Positions 44,405 to 53,560 of a stretch of 64,000 bases of DNA are shown piece by piece. The notes under the pieces are model-generated. The model was not told where the DNA came from. It was given only the letters and a program-made list of their open reading frames with translations, and made no database searches. Where the stretch lies: the NCBI GenBank assembly GCA_017303795.1, contig JAFLBR010000015.1:1-64000 (forward strand). The letters run 5' to 3'. The DNA is from Cytophagales bacterium. GTDB taxonomy: Bacteria > Bacteroidota > Bacteroidia > Cytophagales > Cyclobacteriaceae. Every line of letters begins with the position of its first letter. Positions within the stretch are counted from its first letter, which is position 1. Position numbers and translations under genes: made by a program.

Positions 44405-47002
44405 ATGAAGCGGACGCGGTGTTTTTGTTTGGCAGTAAGTGTGCTGATTCTTTTCGGTTCATCCGCTCTACATGCTCAACTTAAACAGGCGCGGGTTGCG
44501 CAAAACCGGTTGCAAGCCGGTAAATGGGAGAGTGCTTACCGTGGATTAAAAAAATCTATTCGAAAAGATTCTACTGATCTGGAAAGTCAGGTAGTTCTTA
44601 CTCAATGGTTTTTGGCAGCCGGTAATCCTGATTATCAGGTGGACTCTGCCGATTATTATCTGCGAAAGTCATCATTATTATTTGATTCACTTTCTATTCG
44701 TGAACGCGAGCGGGTTCAACGATTTCCAATTGATAGTGTGGTGCTGTCCTCACTTCGTTTGCAGATTGACAGCCTTGCTTTTGAAGAAGCGAAACAGATT
44801 AATACCGAACAGGTTTATATCCGCTACCTCTTGCGGTTTCCACATGCGAAACAAGTTACGCGTGCTATTGAGTTACGCGATGAAGTAAGTTACCTCGGTG
44901 CGATGAAGGAAAACACCTATCCGGCATTTCAGCAGTATCTGCAAAAGTATCCCAACTCATTACGCGCAGCGGAGGCAAAATCGCGCTACGAAAAATTATT
45001 GTTTGAGGAAAAAACGCGTGATAAAAAGTTAACAAGCTATCGCGCCTTTGTAAGTCAATATCCACAAAGCCCATATTCATTGCAGGTGCATAGGCAGATT
45101 TTCGAAATCATGACAGCCTCTGGTCAACCGGAAAGTTTTAGACAATATCTTTCCGCCTATCCAACTACGCAAAGCGCAAAGCAAGCGCGGGATATTTTGT
45201 TTCACTTGTACAAAGAGTGGGAAGAAAAAATTCCTGAAACTATTCTTACAGATTCGCTTCGGAATGTATTGGCACTGGATAAGCAAAGCTGGATAACTAT
45301 TTATAAGAATGGACTATTTGGTTTTATGGATCAAAGTGGCAACGAAGTGTTAGCATCGCAGTTTGATGATGTAGAAGAAGACTACAAATGCGAAGCTATT
45401 CAGGACGATGTGCTTACGCTGAAAGAAGGCGTATTCAGCCGAACCGGAAAAAAACTTGCTGATGCAAATGCGCAGGTAACAGCTATTGGTTTTGGTTTTT
45501 TGAAAGTAGTGAATAAGAACTGTACACAATTGATTCATAAATCGGGTTCTGAAATTGTTTCATCTTGTTACGATGATTTCAAATTAGCAGGCGAAAATTT
45601 TATCGTAGCCTATCGAAACAAAGAAGCCGATTTGTTTACGCTTGCCGGCCGTCAACTAACAATATCGGGTTTAACCGATGTCCGCGAGATTGAAGATGTG
45701 CTGGTGCTTACACGCCTCGGAAAAAAAATTCTGGTAACGCCACAACAACTGGCTGTGCTTGCCGATGGTCAGCTATTAAGCGATCAATTTGTTTTTGATG
45801 ATGTGGTGGCATTGGCCAAAGGATTATTGTTGGTGCGTAACGGAGCGCTGGAAGGAATCATCAATAGCAAGCTTGAATTTACCGTACCGCTGGATCGGCA
45901 CACGCTAGTACAAACGCCATTCGCACTGTTGGAAACCCGACCCACCGGAACGCTGGTACATGGGTTGTCGCAAGAATTAAATGGCAAACTCTGGCACAAG
46001 GTTTCGTATCACCAACAATGGCTGTTGCTGAATTCAGAAGGACGTACCCAACTATATCACATACCTTCAAAAAAAATGGCTGCGGTTAAAGCTGATAGCG
46101 TTTGGTTTGAACAACGGCTGGCGTTTGTTCAATCCGGAAGTGCGGTTCAGGTGTTTCTTTCGGCTACGCGGACTATTGATCTTACACCAGATTCAAAAAT
46201 CAAATTCATATCTGCGCGCGATTCTGTTCAATATTTCTATACGGAAAATCGTAACAAGCGAGCCGTGTTTAATCTGGCAGATGGCGAACAAAAATTCACA
46301 ACCGATTTTGAGTTAATTGAATCGATTGGAAATTATTTTGTAGTAACCAAAGCTGGCAAGAAAGGCGTGTTGAATGCACAAGGTAAAGTGGTGGTGCCGG
46401 TTGAAATGGAAACACTGGTGGTAAATCCGGAAGGGCAACTTTCCTTATTGAAGAACCGGAAATTCGGGCTTTACGATTTCAAGCTGGGCAAATTGATTAA
46501 ACCGGAATTTGAGCGTAATCTGGTTCTGCTTAACGCTACCTATCTGATTGCTTTCCGCGAAGGCATGTATGGAATTATGGGTTGGGATATGAAACCCGTA
46601 ACGCCTTTTGAATACGATGAAGTAGTGTTCTGGCAAGGCGATCGGATTTGGGTAAAACAAAACCGGCAGTGGATGCTGGTGGATTTCAAAACAAATGAAG
46701 TACTGATCGATAAAGTGCGTGCGTTTACATGGATTAGAAAAAGTGCAACCGAAAATGTTTTGCGTATTCAGCGCGAAAACTTTTATGGAATAATCAGTAG
46801 TACAAAAGGTATGATTATTCCACCAACTTTTCATGAGGTGATTAACCTTGGCACTGGCGATCAACCTTTCTATTTCACTGAAAAGCAAGTGGAGGAAGCC
46901 GGTATTTACGTAGTAATTTATTACAATGCCGAGGGTAAACTGGTGCGCAGGCAAGCACTGGAAGAAGACGAGTACGAGAAGTTAATTTGCGATGCAAACT
47001 GA
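44405..47002 (+). CDS. Exported WG-repeat protein
   Basis: 865 residues. Signal peptide about 1-25 (SALHAQ). The N-terminal third (about 26-285) is helical with repeated YLxKYPxS and tetratricopeptide-like segments. From about 297 on there are WG-type repeats of roughly 40-60 residues (WITIYKNGLFGFMDQSGNEV, YFVVTKAGKKGVLNAQGKVV, LIAFREGMYGIMGWDMKPVT), as found in beta-propeller-like WG proteins. The function of these exported proteins is unknown; protein binding at the cell surface is likely. A strong hairpin follows immediately. Confidence 0.85.
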   Translation: MKRTRCFCLAVSVLILFGSSALHAQLKQARVAQNRLQAGKWESAYRGLKKSIRKDSTDLESQVVLTQWFLAAGNPDYQVDSADYYLRKSSLLFDSLSIRERERVQRFPIDSVVLSSLRLQIDSLAFEEAKQINTEQVYIRYLLRFPHAKQVTRAIELRDEVSYLGAMKENTYPAFQQYLQKYPNSLRAAEAKSRYEKLLFEEKTRDKKLTSYRAFVSQYPQSPYSLQVHRQIFEIMTASGQPESFRQYLSAYPTTQSAKQARDILFHLYKEWEEKIPETILTDSLRNVLALDKQSWITIYKNGLFGFMDQSGNEVLASQFDDVEEDYKCEAIQDDVLTLKEGVFSRTGKKLADANAQVTAIGFGFLKVVNKNCTQLIHKSGSEIVSSCYDDFKLAGENFIVAYRNKEADLFTLAGRQLTISGLTDVREIEDVLVLTRLGKKILVTPQQLAVLADGQLLSDQFVFDDVVALAKGLLLVRNGALEGIINSKLEFTVPLDRHTLVQTPFALLETRPTGTLVHGLSQELNGKLWHKVSYHQQWLLLNSEGRTQLYHIPSKKMAAVKADSVWFEQRLAFVQSGSAVQVFLSATRTIDLTPDSKIKFISARDSVQYFYTENRNKRAVFNLADGEQKFTTDFELIESIGNYFVVTKAGKKGVLNAQGKVVVPVEMETLVVNPEGQLSLLKNRKFGLYDFKLGKLIKPEFERNLVLLNATYLIAFREGMYGIMGWDMKPVTPFEYDEVVFWQGDRIWVKQNRQWMLVDFKTNEVLIDKVRAFTWIRKSATENVLRIQRENFYGIISSTKGMIIPPTFHEVINLGTGDQPFYFTEKQVEEAGIYVVIYYNAEGKLVRRQALEEDEYEKLICDAN

Positions 47003-47044
47003 GGTTTACAACCTTTTGTGCTGCCGCGTAAAAGGTTGTAACCT
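47002..47044 (+). terminator. Hairpin terminator after the WG-repeat gene
   Basis: A long stem of 15 pairs with one bulged T (47002-47017 with 47030-47044) and a 12-base loop, starting in the stop codon of the WG gene. The T tract is weak, but stem strength is high. Confidence 0.6.
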
Positions 47045-47124
47045 TAATGCTTCACACACCATTCACAAAAGATTAATTTAATTAAAGACACATTGTGCGT
47101 ATTATTGAGAAAAATTAGAAAGTT

Positions 47125-48762
47125 ATGAAGCGCCTTGGTTTCTTCCTTTTACTTAGTATCTCTTGTCAGATAGTTATCGCCCAAACCCAACCCAAACTGG
47201 TGGTGGGCATTGTGGTCGATCAAATGCGGCAGGAATATTTCTACCGGTACGAATCTAAATTTGGAGCGAACGGATTTAACCGGTTTGTAAAACAAGGCTT
47301 CATGCTAAAAAATGCACACTATAATTATGTGCCCACCGAAACCGGGCCGGGTCATGCCTCCATCTATACCGGAACAACTCCGGCTATTCATGGTATAGTA
47401 GCTAACGATTGGTACGATCGCACTTTAAAAAAAGATGTGAATTGCGTGGGCGATGATCAACAGAAGCCCGTTGGTACAGAACGTGGTGGAAAAGTTTCTC
47501 CGGCAAGATTACTCAGCACTACTATTACAGATGAATTAAAGTTTGCTACCCAAATGCGCGCAAAGGTTGTTGGGGTATCTATAAAAGATCGGGGTGCTGT
47601 ATTACCAACTGGCCACATGCCCGATGGTGCCTATTGGTACGATGGTTCAACCGGTAATTTTATCACCAGCACTTATTACAAAACTGAATTGCCTGCATGG
47701 GCACAAAAGTTTAATCAACAAAAATTAGCCGATCAGTATCTTGCAATAGAATGGAAACCGTTGTTGCCAATTGAGCAATACACTGAAGTAAGTGCGGATG
47801 ATTCACCTTACGAGTGGAGGTGGAAGGGGAAAGAAAAAGCAACGTTTCCCTACAATCTTAGCGAGTTGCGAAAAGAGAATGGTAATTATGATCTGGTTGG
47901 TAATACGCCTTGGGGTAACACCATAGTTGCCGAAATGGCCAAAGCGGCTGTGGCAGGCGAGGGCTTAGGTAAAGATGAGATCACAGATTTTTTAGCGGTA
48001 TCATTTTCCAGTACCGATCGCATTGGGCATGGTACAGGCCCTAACTCACTTGAGTTAGCAGATACTTATGTGCGATTGGATAGAACACTCGAAGACTTTT
48101 TCGCTTATCTCGATAAAGAAGTGGGCAAAGGAAACTATACCGTATTTCTTACTGCCGATCATGGCGTGGCTGAAGTAGCCCAATACATGAAAGACAAACG
48201 TGTGCCTGCCGGTTATTTCAGGCCTGCCTATGTAGAAGCCGGACTAAATGAATACTTACAAAAGTATTTTCCTGGTAAAACCATTGTAGAAAAAGTAACA
48301 ACCGAGCAGGTGTATATTAATCAACAAGCATTTGAAGGCGATCCGCGTACTACCGGAATAGACTTGTTGGTAGCTACCGAGCTGATCACAAAATACCTGA
48401 TGTCAACCGATGGTATTGCACAAGTTTATACAACGACAACATTACGCCAAGCCAGTGCCGATGAAGATGGGATTCGAGGAAAAGTTGTGCGTGGATTCCA
48501 TCCTAAACGCAATGGCGATATAGCTTTTGTGTTAGAACCCGGCTGGTACTCGTGGGGTGGTGTTACAGGTTCTACCCACGGTTCGGCTTATACCTATGAT
48601 ACGCACATTCCGATTGTGTTTTATGGTAATGGTATTAAACCCGGTTCGTCCTCACAATTTCATACCATAACCGATATTGCCCCTACGCTTTCGGTATTGC
48701 TGAAAATTAAATTTCCGAACGGTGCTACAGGCCAGCCGGTAACGGAGATTTTGGATAAATAA
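47125..48762 (+). CDS. pafA: PafA-type alkaline phosphatase
   Basis: 545 residues. Signal peptide about 1-19 (IVIAQ). Active-site residues match the PafA pattern of Bacteroidota: metal ligand Asp32 (VVDQM), nucleophile Thr73 in TETGPGHASIY, Asn94 in ANDWYD, and Lys154 with Arg156 in VSIKDRGAVLPTGH. Later ligands appear in TADHGVAEV and STHGSAYTYDTHIPI. It removes phosphate from many organic monoesters in the periplasm without needing phosphate starvation in other species. A short hairpin (48799-48815, 6-bp stem) lies downstream. Confidence 0.93.
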   Translation: MKRLGFFLLLSISCQIVIAQTQPKLVVGIVVDQMRQEYFYRYESKFGANGFNRFVKQGFMLKNAHYNYVPTETGPGHASIYTGTTPAIHGIVANDWYDRTLKKDVNCVGDDQQKPVGTERGGKVSPARLLSTTITDELKFATQMRAKVVGVSIKDRGAVLPTGHMPDGAYWYDGSTGNFITSTYYKTELPAWAQKFNQQKLADQYLAIEWKPLLPIEQYTEVSADDSPYEWRWKGKEKATFPYNLSELRKENGNYDLVGNTPWGNTIVAEMAKAAVAGEGLGKDEITDFLAVSFSSTDRIGHGTGPNSLELADTYVRLDRTLEDFFAYLDKEVGKGNYTVFLTADHGVAEVAQYMKDKRVPAGYFRPAYVEAGLNEYLQKYFPGKTIVEKVTTEQVYINQQAFEGDPRTTGIDLLVATELITKYLMSTDGIAQVYTTTTLRQASADEDGIRGKVVRGFHPKRNGDIAFVLEPGWYSWGGVTGSTHGSAYTYDTHIPIVFYGNGIKPGSSSQFHTITDIAPTLSVLLKIKFPNGATGQPVTEILDK

Positions 48763-48877
48763 CAATCCAGACCTTTCAGATATTTCTACTACGATAATAA
48801 GACCTGGAGGGTCTTAAAGAAGAAACCGGCATTGATAATTTAAAAAATAGATTGGTGTAACTAATCGCGCGCGTTCG

Positions 48878-48885
48878 TACTTTTG
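48878..48885 (+). promoter_or_regulatory. Candidate -7 box for nuoABCD
   Basis: TACTTTTG matches TAnnTTTG, three bases before the nuoA ATG at 48889. A TTG at 48852 is 23 bases upstream, slightly too far. Confidence 0.45.
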
Positions 48886-48888
48886 GGT

Positions 48889-49371
48889 ATGCTTGCCCCT
48901 GAAGGTTTTCTTTTTCAATTCATCTTATTCCTTGCAGGCGGGCTTGTCTTTGTGCTGGGCGCACTTTTTGTTTCGCGGTTAATCCGGCCCAATCGCCCCA
49001 GCATTCAAAAGCAAATGCCTTACGAAAGTGGCGAGATGCCACAAGGCCCGGCATGGGTACAGTTTAACTTACGCTTTTATGTTCTCGCGCTCGTCTTTAT
49101 TCTTTTTGAAGTAGAAGTTGTGTTTATGTTTCCGTGGGCAGTGGTGTTTGGCGATGCACAACTGCACGAACAAACCGCGGGCAGTTGGGGTTGGCTTGCC
49201 TTTGGCGAAATGTTGATTTTTATTTTGATTCTCTTTTTAGGATTAATCTATGCCTGGAAGCAAGGACATCTGGATTGGGTAAAATCCAAACCCGCGGTGC
49301 GTGATGTAAAATCACCTGTACCAGCCGATAAGTACGAAGCCATTAATGAAAAATATAAACGCAAGGCATGA
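48889..49371 (+). CDS. nuoA: NADH-quinone oxidoreductase subunit A
   Basis: 160 residues from ATG 48889; the in-frame TTG at 48883 falls inside the promoter box. Three membrane helices (about 8-28, 65-85, 100-122) and the conserved loop [20 protein letters not shown], then [15 protein letters not shown] with the acidic residues of subunit A. It sits in the membrane arm of complex I near the quinone site. It overlaps nuoB by 4 bases (ATGA). Confidence 0.96.
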   Translation: MLAPEGFLFQFILFLAGGLVFVLGALFVSRLIRPNRPSIQKQMPYESGEMPQGPAWVQFNLRFYVLALVFILFEVEVVFMFPWAVVFGDAQLHEQTAGSWGWLAFGEMLIFILILFLGLIYAWKQGHLDWVKSKPAVRDVKSPVPADKYEAINEKYKRKA

Positions 49372-49889
49372 AGGGTTTACTCGATCAGCAATTTGAAAAC
49401 GGTGGCGTTATCATTACCAAAGTAGATGATCTGCTTAACTGGTCGCGGTTGTCATCACTTTTTCCCATGACGTTCGGGTTGGCTTGCTGCGCGATTGAAT
49501 TTATGAGCACCGGTAGTACCGTATATGATATGGATAGGTTTGGTATGGTACCGCGCGCCACACCACGCCAGTCCGATGTGATGATTGTATCGGGCACGGT
49601 AACTTTTAAAATGGCCGACCGCATCAAACAACTTTACGAACAAATGGCCGAACCGCGCTATGTAATTTCGATGGGTTCGTGTTCAAATTGTGGCGGGCCG
49701 TATTGGCAACATGGCTACCATGTGGTGAAAGGCGTAGATCGCATTGTGCCGATAGATGTGTATGTGCCCGGTTGCCCACCGCGGCCTGAGGCTTTGATTG
49801 GTGGCATTTTAAAACTGCATGAAAAAATCCGGAATGAGAGCAGAGTGAAGCCAACTGCACTGGAAAATTTAATTGATCGCAATGGATAA
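49368..49889 (+). CDS. nuoB: NADH-quinone oxidoreductase subunit B
   Basis: 173 residues. The ligands of the terminal 4Fe-4S cluster N2 are present: Cys40-Cys41 (LACCAIEF), Cys105 (MGSCSNCGG) and Cys136 ([11 protein letters not shown]). It passes electrons to the quinone. It overlaps nuoA by 4 bases at its start, and its stop lies inside nuoC (8-base overlap). Confidence 0.97.
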   Translation: MKGLLDQQFENGGVIITKVDDLLNWSRLSSLFPMTFGLACCAIEFMSTGSTVYDMDRFGMVPRATPRQSDVMIVSGTVTFKMADRIKQLYEQMAEPRYVISMGSCSNCGGPYWQHGYHVVKGVDRIVPIDVYVPGCPPRPEALIGGILKLHEKIRNESRVKPTALENLIDRNG

Positions 49890-50355
49890 TGCACGACTGA
49901 TAGAATTGGTGCGGAGTGTTGCGGGCACTGTGGAGGAAGTCAAAAACACTACGCCATTAAGCCTTTCGATTGATGCTTCGGCTTTGATTTTAGTTTGTGA
50001 GCAACTCCATAAAAATCCCGAAACCTATTTCGATATGCTCACCTGTGTTAACGGTGTGGATAATGGCCCTGAAGCCAATACCATGGAAGTAATCTATCAA
50101 CTTTACTCTATTCCGTTCAATCATTCGTTAATGTTGAAAGTAATTTTGCCGCGCGAAAATCCGGAAATAGAAAGCGTAACTTCCATTTGGAAGTCGGCTG
50201 ATTGGTTAGAACGCGAAGTATTTGATATGTTCGGAATAGTTTTCAAAAATCACCCTGACTTACGTAGAATTTTAATGCCAGCCGATTGGAATGGTTATCC
50301 GTTGCGCAAAGATTATAAACACGAAGAAACCTATCGGGGAATAAAAATCGATTAG
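49882..50355 (+). CDS. nuoC: NADH-quinone oxidoreductase subunit C
   Basis: 157 residues from ATG 49882, overlapping nuoB by 8 bases; a TTG at 49873 is less likely. The 30-kDa subunit signature is seen: [13 protein letters not shown], then [19 protein letters not shown] and [19 protein letters not shown]. It is part of the peripheral arm. It is not fused to nuoD, unlike in enteric bacteria. Confidence 0.96.
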   Translation: MDNARLIELVRSVAGTVEEVKNTTPLSLSIDASALILVCEQLHKNPETYFDMLTCVNGVDNGPEANTMEVIYQLYSIPFNHSLMLKVILPRENPEIESVTSIWKSADWLEREVFDMFGIVFKNHPDLRRILMPADWNGYPLRKDYKHEETYRGIKID

Positions 50356-50359
50356 TAAG

Positions 50360-51574
50360 GTGAAGGAAACGCAATACATATTCTCACCCGATAATCTGGT
50401 TGCTTCCGAACCCAACAAGTTCGATGCATCTAAGCTGAAGTCTGAGGAAATGATCATCAACCTCGGGCCGCAGCATCCATCCACACACGGTGTGTTACGA
50501 TTAGAAGTATTGAGCGATGGCGAGATTATTAAAGATGTAGTGCCGCACATTGGTTATCTCCACCGTTGCTTCGAGAAGCATGCCGAAAGTTTGCCCTTCA
50601 ACCAGATTATTCCATTTGTTGATCGCATGGATTACCTGGCCGCTATGAATTCTGAACATGCTTACGCGATGGGTGTTGAAAGAATGCTCGGCATAACCAA
50701 TCAGATTCCCAAACGTGTGGAATACATTCGGGTATTGGTAGCAGAACTCAATCGGATTGCTTCACATCTTATTGCAGTTGGTACGTTTGGTTTAGACCTG
50801 GGTGCATTCACTCCGTTTTTCTGGATCATGCGCGATCGCGAACATATTCTGCGCTTGCTGGAGTGGGCGAGTGGTGCTCGCATGTTGTACAATTACATTT
50901 GGGTAGGTGGTTTGTTTTATGATCTGCCCGTTGGTTTTGAACAGCGTTGCCGCGAGTTCATTACCTACTTTAAACCTAAAGTAATTGAACTGGAACAACT
51001 GCTGGTTGATAATAAAATATTCATCGATCGTACTGCGAATATCGGTGTGCTTCCGCTTAACCTTGCTATCAACAGTGGCGCAACGGGGCCGATGTTGCGG
51101 GGCTCCGGGCTTCGGTTTGATTTGCGAAAAGTAGATGGCTATTCCGTTTACCCGGAACTTGATTTCGACATTCCGATTGGTGAAGGCAAGATGGGCGCAA
51201 CAGGCGATTGCTGGGATCGTACCTGGGTGCGCGTGCGCGAAATCCATGAGTCGTTACACATCATGCAGCAATGTATTGATCAGTTGGAGGGTGAACACAA
51301 ACGCACGCGCGAGTTCGACCCGCAGACATTGGTTCCGAAAAAAATCCGCCCGCAGGCGCAAGAGATTTATGTGCGGGCCGAAAACCCAAAAGGTGAATTA
51401 GGTTTTTACTTTCGCACTGATGGTAAAAGCGATATTCCTTTCCGGTGCAAAGTAAGAGCATGTTCGTTTGTAAACCTTTCCATCTTACCCGAACTTTGCA
51501 AAGGTGTTTTAATTGCCGATCTGATTGCCATACTGGGCTCAATCGATATTGTATTAGGCGAAGTAGATCGCTGA
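50360..51574 (+). CDS. nuoD: NADH-quinone oxidoreductase subunit D
   Basis: 404 residues from a GTG start (50360), 4 bases after nuoC. The 49-kDa subunit motifs [37 protein letters not shown] and [12 protein letters not shown] are present, with the ending [11 protein letters not shown]. It forms the quinone-binding pocket with subunit B. The remaining nuo genes (E-N) do not follow; the next gene is nnr. Confidence 0.97.
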   Translation: MKETQYIFSPDNLVASEPNKFDASKLKSEEMIINLGPQHPSTHGVLRLEVLSDGEIIKDVVPHIGYLHRCFEKHAESLPFNQIIPFVDRMDYLAAMNSEHAYAMGVERMLGITNQIPKRVEYIRVLVAELNRIASHLIAVGTFGLDLGAFTPFFWIMRDREHILRLLEWASGARMLYNYIWVGGLFYDLPVGFEQRCREFITYFKPKVIELEQLLVDNKIFIDRTANIGVLPLNLAINSGATGPMLRGSGLRFDLRKVDGYSVYPELDFDIPIGEGKMGATGDCWDRTWVRVREIHESLHIMQQCIDQLEGEHKRTREFDPQTLVPKKIRPQAQEIYVRAENPKGELGFYFRTDGKSDIPFRCKVRACSFVNLSILPELCKGVLIADLIAILGSIDIVLGEVDR

Positions 51575-51578
51575 AGCC

Positions 51579-53066
51579 GTGATAAAACTTTTTACATCCG
51601 AACAGATTAAAGCGTGGGATGCCTACACCATCCGCGAAAGCGGTATTACTTCTTTTGAGTTGATGCAACGCGCCTGCAGTGCGTTTGTATCTTGGTTTAC
51701 CGAGCGTTATGATGCTTCGCACAAAGTAGGTGTGGTATGTGGTACTGGTAACAATGGTGGCGATGGTCTGGGTATTGCTTTGTTGCTGCGCGAATGGAAT
51801 TACCCCGTTGAGGTTTTTATTGTTCGTGGTAAAAATTCAACCTCCGACTTTGATGCAAGTCTTAAACTGCTGGAAGGTAAACTTGTAGCGAAAGAGATTT
51901 CTTCAGCACATGAAATCCCAACAGCTTATACAATTATAATCGATGCGTTATTTGGTACGGGTTTGTCGCGCGATTTAACCGGGTTGCATGCTGAAGTAAT
52001 CAACAAACTAAACCAACTCGATGCAATTAAAATTGCAGTGGATGTGCCTTCCGGGTTGCGTGTAGATTCACCTTCATCGGGCGAAATTTTCAGGGCCGAT
52101 CAAACGGTAACGTTTCAAACACCTAAGCTTGGTTTTTTACTTCCGCAAAGTAATTCGTTTGTGGGCGAGTGGCACGTGGTGGATATTGGTTTGAGTAAAG
52201 TCTTTGCAAAACAAACGCCTACAAAATATTTTCTCACCAATCTCAAATCCATAAAACGATTAATAAAACCACGTACCCGGTTTAATCATAAAGGCAACTT
52301 TGGTCATGCGCTGTTAATTGCCGGCTCAACAGGAAAAATGGGTGCTGCGGTTTTATCGGCCCGTGCTGCATTGCGTGCCGGAGTTGGCTTGTTAACTGTT
52401 CATGTCCCAGCAAATGGCAATGTAATTTTGCAATCGGCTGTGCCCGAGGCTATGACTACACAAGATCAGGCTGCTGATTTTTTTTCAGGCCGTGAGATCG
52501 AATCTTTTTATAACGCAATAGGCATTGGCCCCGGTTTAGGCCAGGCACCTGAAACGCTTGTCGGATTTGAGCAGGTGTTAAATCAATATTTAAAACCTAT
52601 TGTGCTGGATGCCGATGGGCTGAATATGCTTGCAGCTAAACCCGCGTTGCTGGCAAAGGTTCCTGCAGGCAGTATTCTTACACCACATCCGGGCGAATTC
52701 AAAAGATTGGTAGGCGATTGGCAAAACGATTTTGATAAACTTGAAAAGCTCTCGGTACTGGCTCAAAAAATAAAATCTGTGGTCGTGTTGAAAGGTGCTT
52801 ATAGTGCTGTGGCGTTGGCCGATGGTTCAATTTATTTTAATCCAACCGGTAATCCTGGTATGGCAACGGGTGGCAGTGGCGATGTACTTACTGGAATTAT
52901 TACCGCATTGCTGGCGCAAGGTTATTCTGCACCCGATGCAGCTCTGATTGGAGTTTATGTACACGGGCTTGCTGGCGATCTTGCCGCGCGCGAGATCGGT
53001 GAAACCAGTTTGATTGCCGGTGATCTCGTGAATTACCTTCCGGCTGCGTTCAAAAGGCTCGTTTAA
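51579..53066 (+). CDS. nnr: Bifunctional NAD(P)HX epimerase/dehydratase
   Basis: 495 residues from a GTG start (51579), 4 bases after nuoD. The N-terminal YjeF_N epimerase domain (about 1-215) has GVVCGTGNNGGDGLGIA and VDVPSGLRVDSPSSG. The C-terminal ribokinase-like dehydratase (about 225-495) has FGHALLIAGSTGKMGAAVL, ILTPHPGEFKRLVG and the ATP-site GMATGGSGDVLTGII. It repairs hydrated NADH and NADPH. The very tight spacing to nuoD links nicotinamide repair to NADH oxidation in one transcript. Confidence 0.95.
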   Translation: MIKLFTSEQIKAWDAYTIRESGITSFELMQRACSAFVSWFTERYDASHKVGVVCGTGNNGGDGLGIALLLREWNYPVEVFIVRGKNSTSDFDASLKLLEGKLVAKEISSAHEIPTAYTIIIDALFGTGLSRDLTGLHAEVINKLNQLDAIKIAVDVPSGLRVDSPSSGEIFRADQTVTFQTPKLGFLLPQSNSFVGEWHVVDIGLSKVFAKQTPTKYFLTNLKSIKRLIKPRTRFNHKGNFGHALLIAGSTGKMGAAVLSARAALRAGVGLLTVHVPANGNVILQSAVPEAMTTQDQAADFFSGREIESFYNAIGIGPGLGQAPETLVGFEQVLNQYLKPIVLDADGLNMLAAKPALLAKVPAGSILTPHPGEFKRLVGDWQNDFDKLEKLSVLAQKIKSVVVLKGAYSAVALADGSIYFNPTGNPGMATGGSGDVLTGIITALLAQGYSAPDAALIGVYVHGLAGDLAAREIGETSLIAGDLVNYLPAAFKRLV

Positions 53067-53154
53067 CTTAATTTTTGCAAAAAAATTGTGACCTGCTTTA
53101 AACTTTTGGCTTACATCGTGCATCTAAACAGTACTAATTCGCGTAATAAGCCTT

Positions 53155-53505
53155 ATGAACCTGAAGAAAGCCATATTTTTAATTGCCATTGTAGCGGTAG
53201 CTCACTTGAGTTATGGCCAGGTGCGCGAGGAAAGTTTTGGCGCTCCAGATCCAATCAAACAGGTACAGGTTTATCCCAATCCGGCTATCGAATTTTTAAG
53301 TCTTAAGTTCGAAGCGCCACAAGCCAAAAAGGTCAAGTTAACTGTTCATAACATTCTGGGTAACACCTTAGAAGTAGAAACAGAAGTTGTGGATGAACAC
53401 GAGATCAAGTTGAAAGTAAAAGAATTGGCAACCGGTTATTATTTTGTATCGGTGCGCGATGAACAAGCCAACTTGCGGGGCACCTATAAGTTTCTGAAAA
53501 GGTAA
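53155..53505 (+). CDS. Small exported protein with T9SS-type sorting domain
   Basis: 116 residues. Signal peptide 1-21 (LSYGQ). Almost all of the mature protein is one domain of the type IX secretion C-terminal family: VQVYPNPAIEFLSLKFE, LTVHNILGNTL and ELATGYYFVSVRDE, ending in basic residues KFLKR. There is no passenger domain, which is unusual. It may be a carrier-free CTD, a periplasmic protein of the same fold, or a remnant. Confidence 0.75.
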   Translation: MNLKKAIFLIAIVAVAHLSYGQVREESFGAPDPIKQVQVYPNPAIEFLSLKFEAPQAKKVKLTVHNILGNTLEVETEVVDEHEIKLKVKELATGYYFVSVRDEQANLRGTYKFLKR

Positions 53506-53560
53506 TTCCACCTTATTTTAATCGTAACCTTTTTCTATTTTAAGGTCTTAAACTCAGGCC

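Noticed and set aside
46445-46954. 169-codon antisense open frame inside the WG-repeat gene
   Set aside because: Low-complexity, His- and Phe-rich translation with no start context; the WG repeats read clearly on the plus strand.
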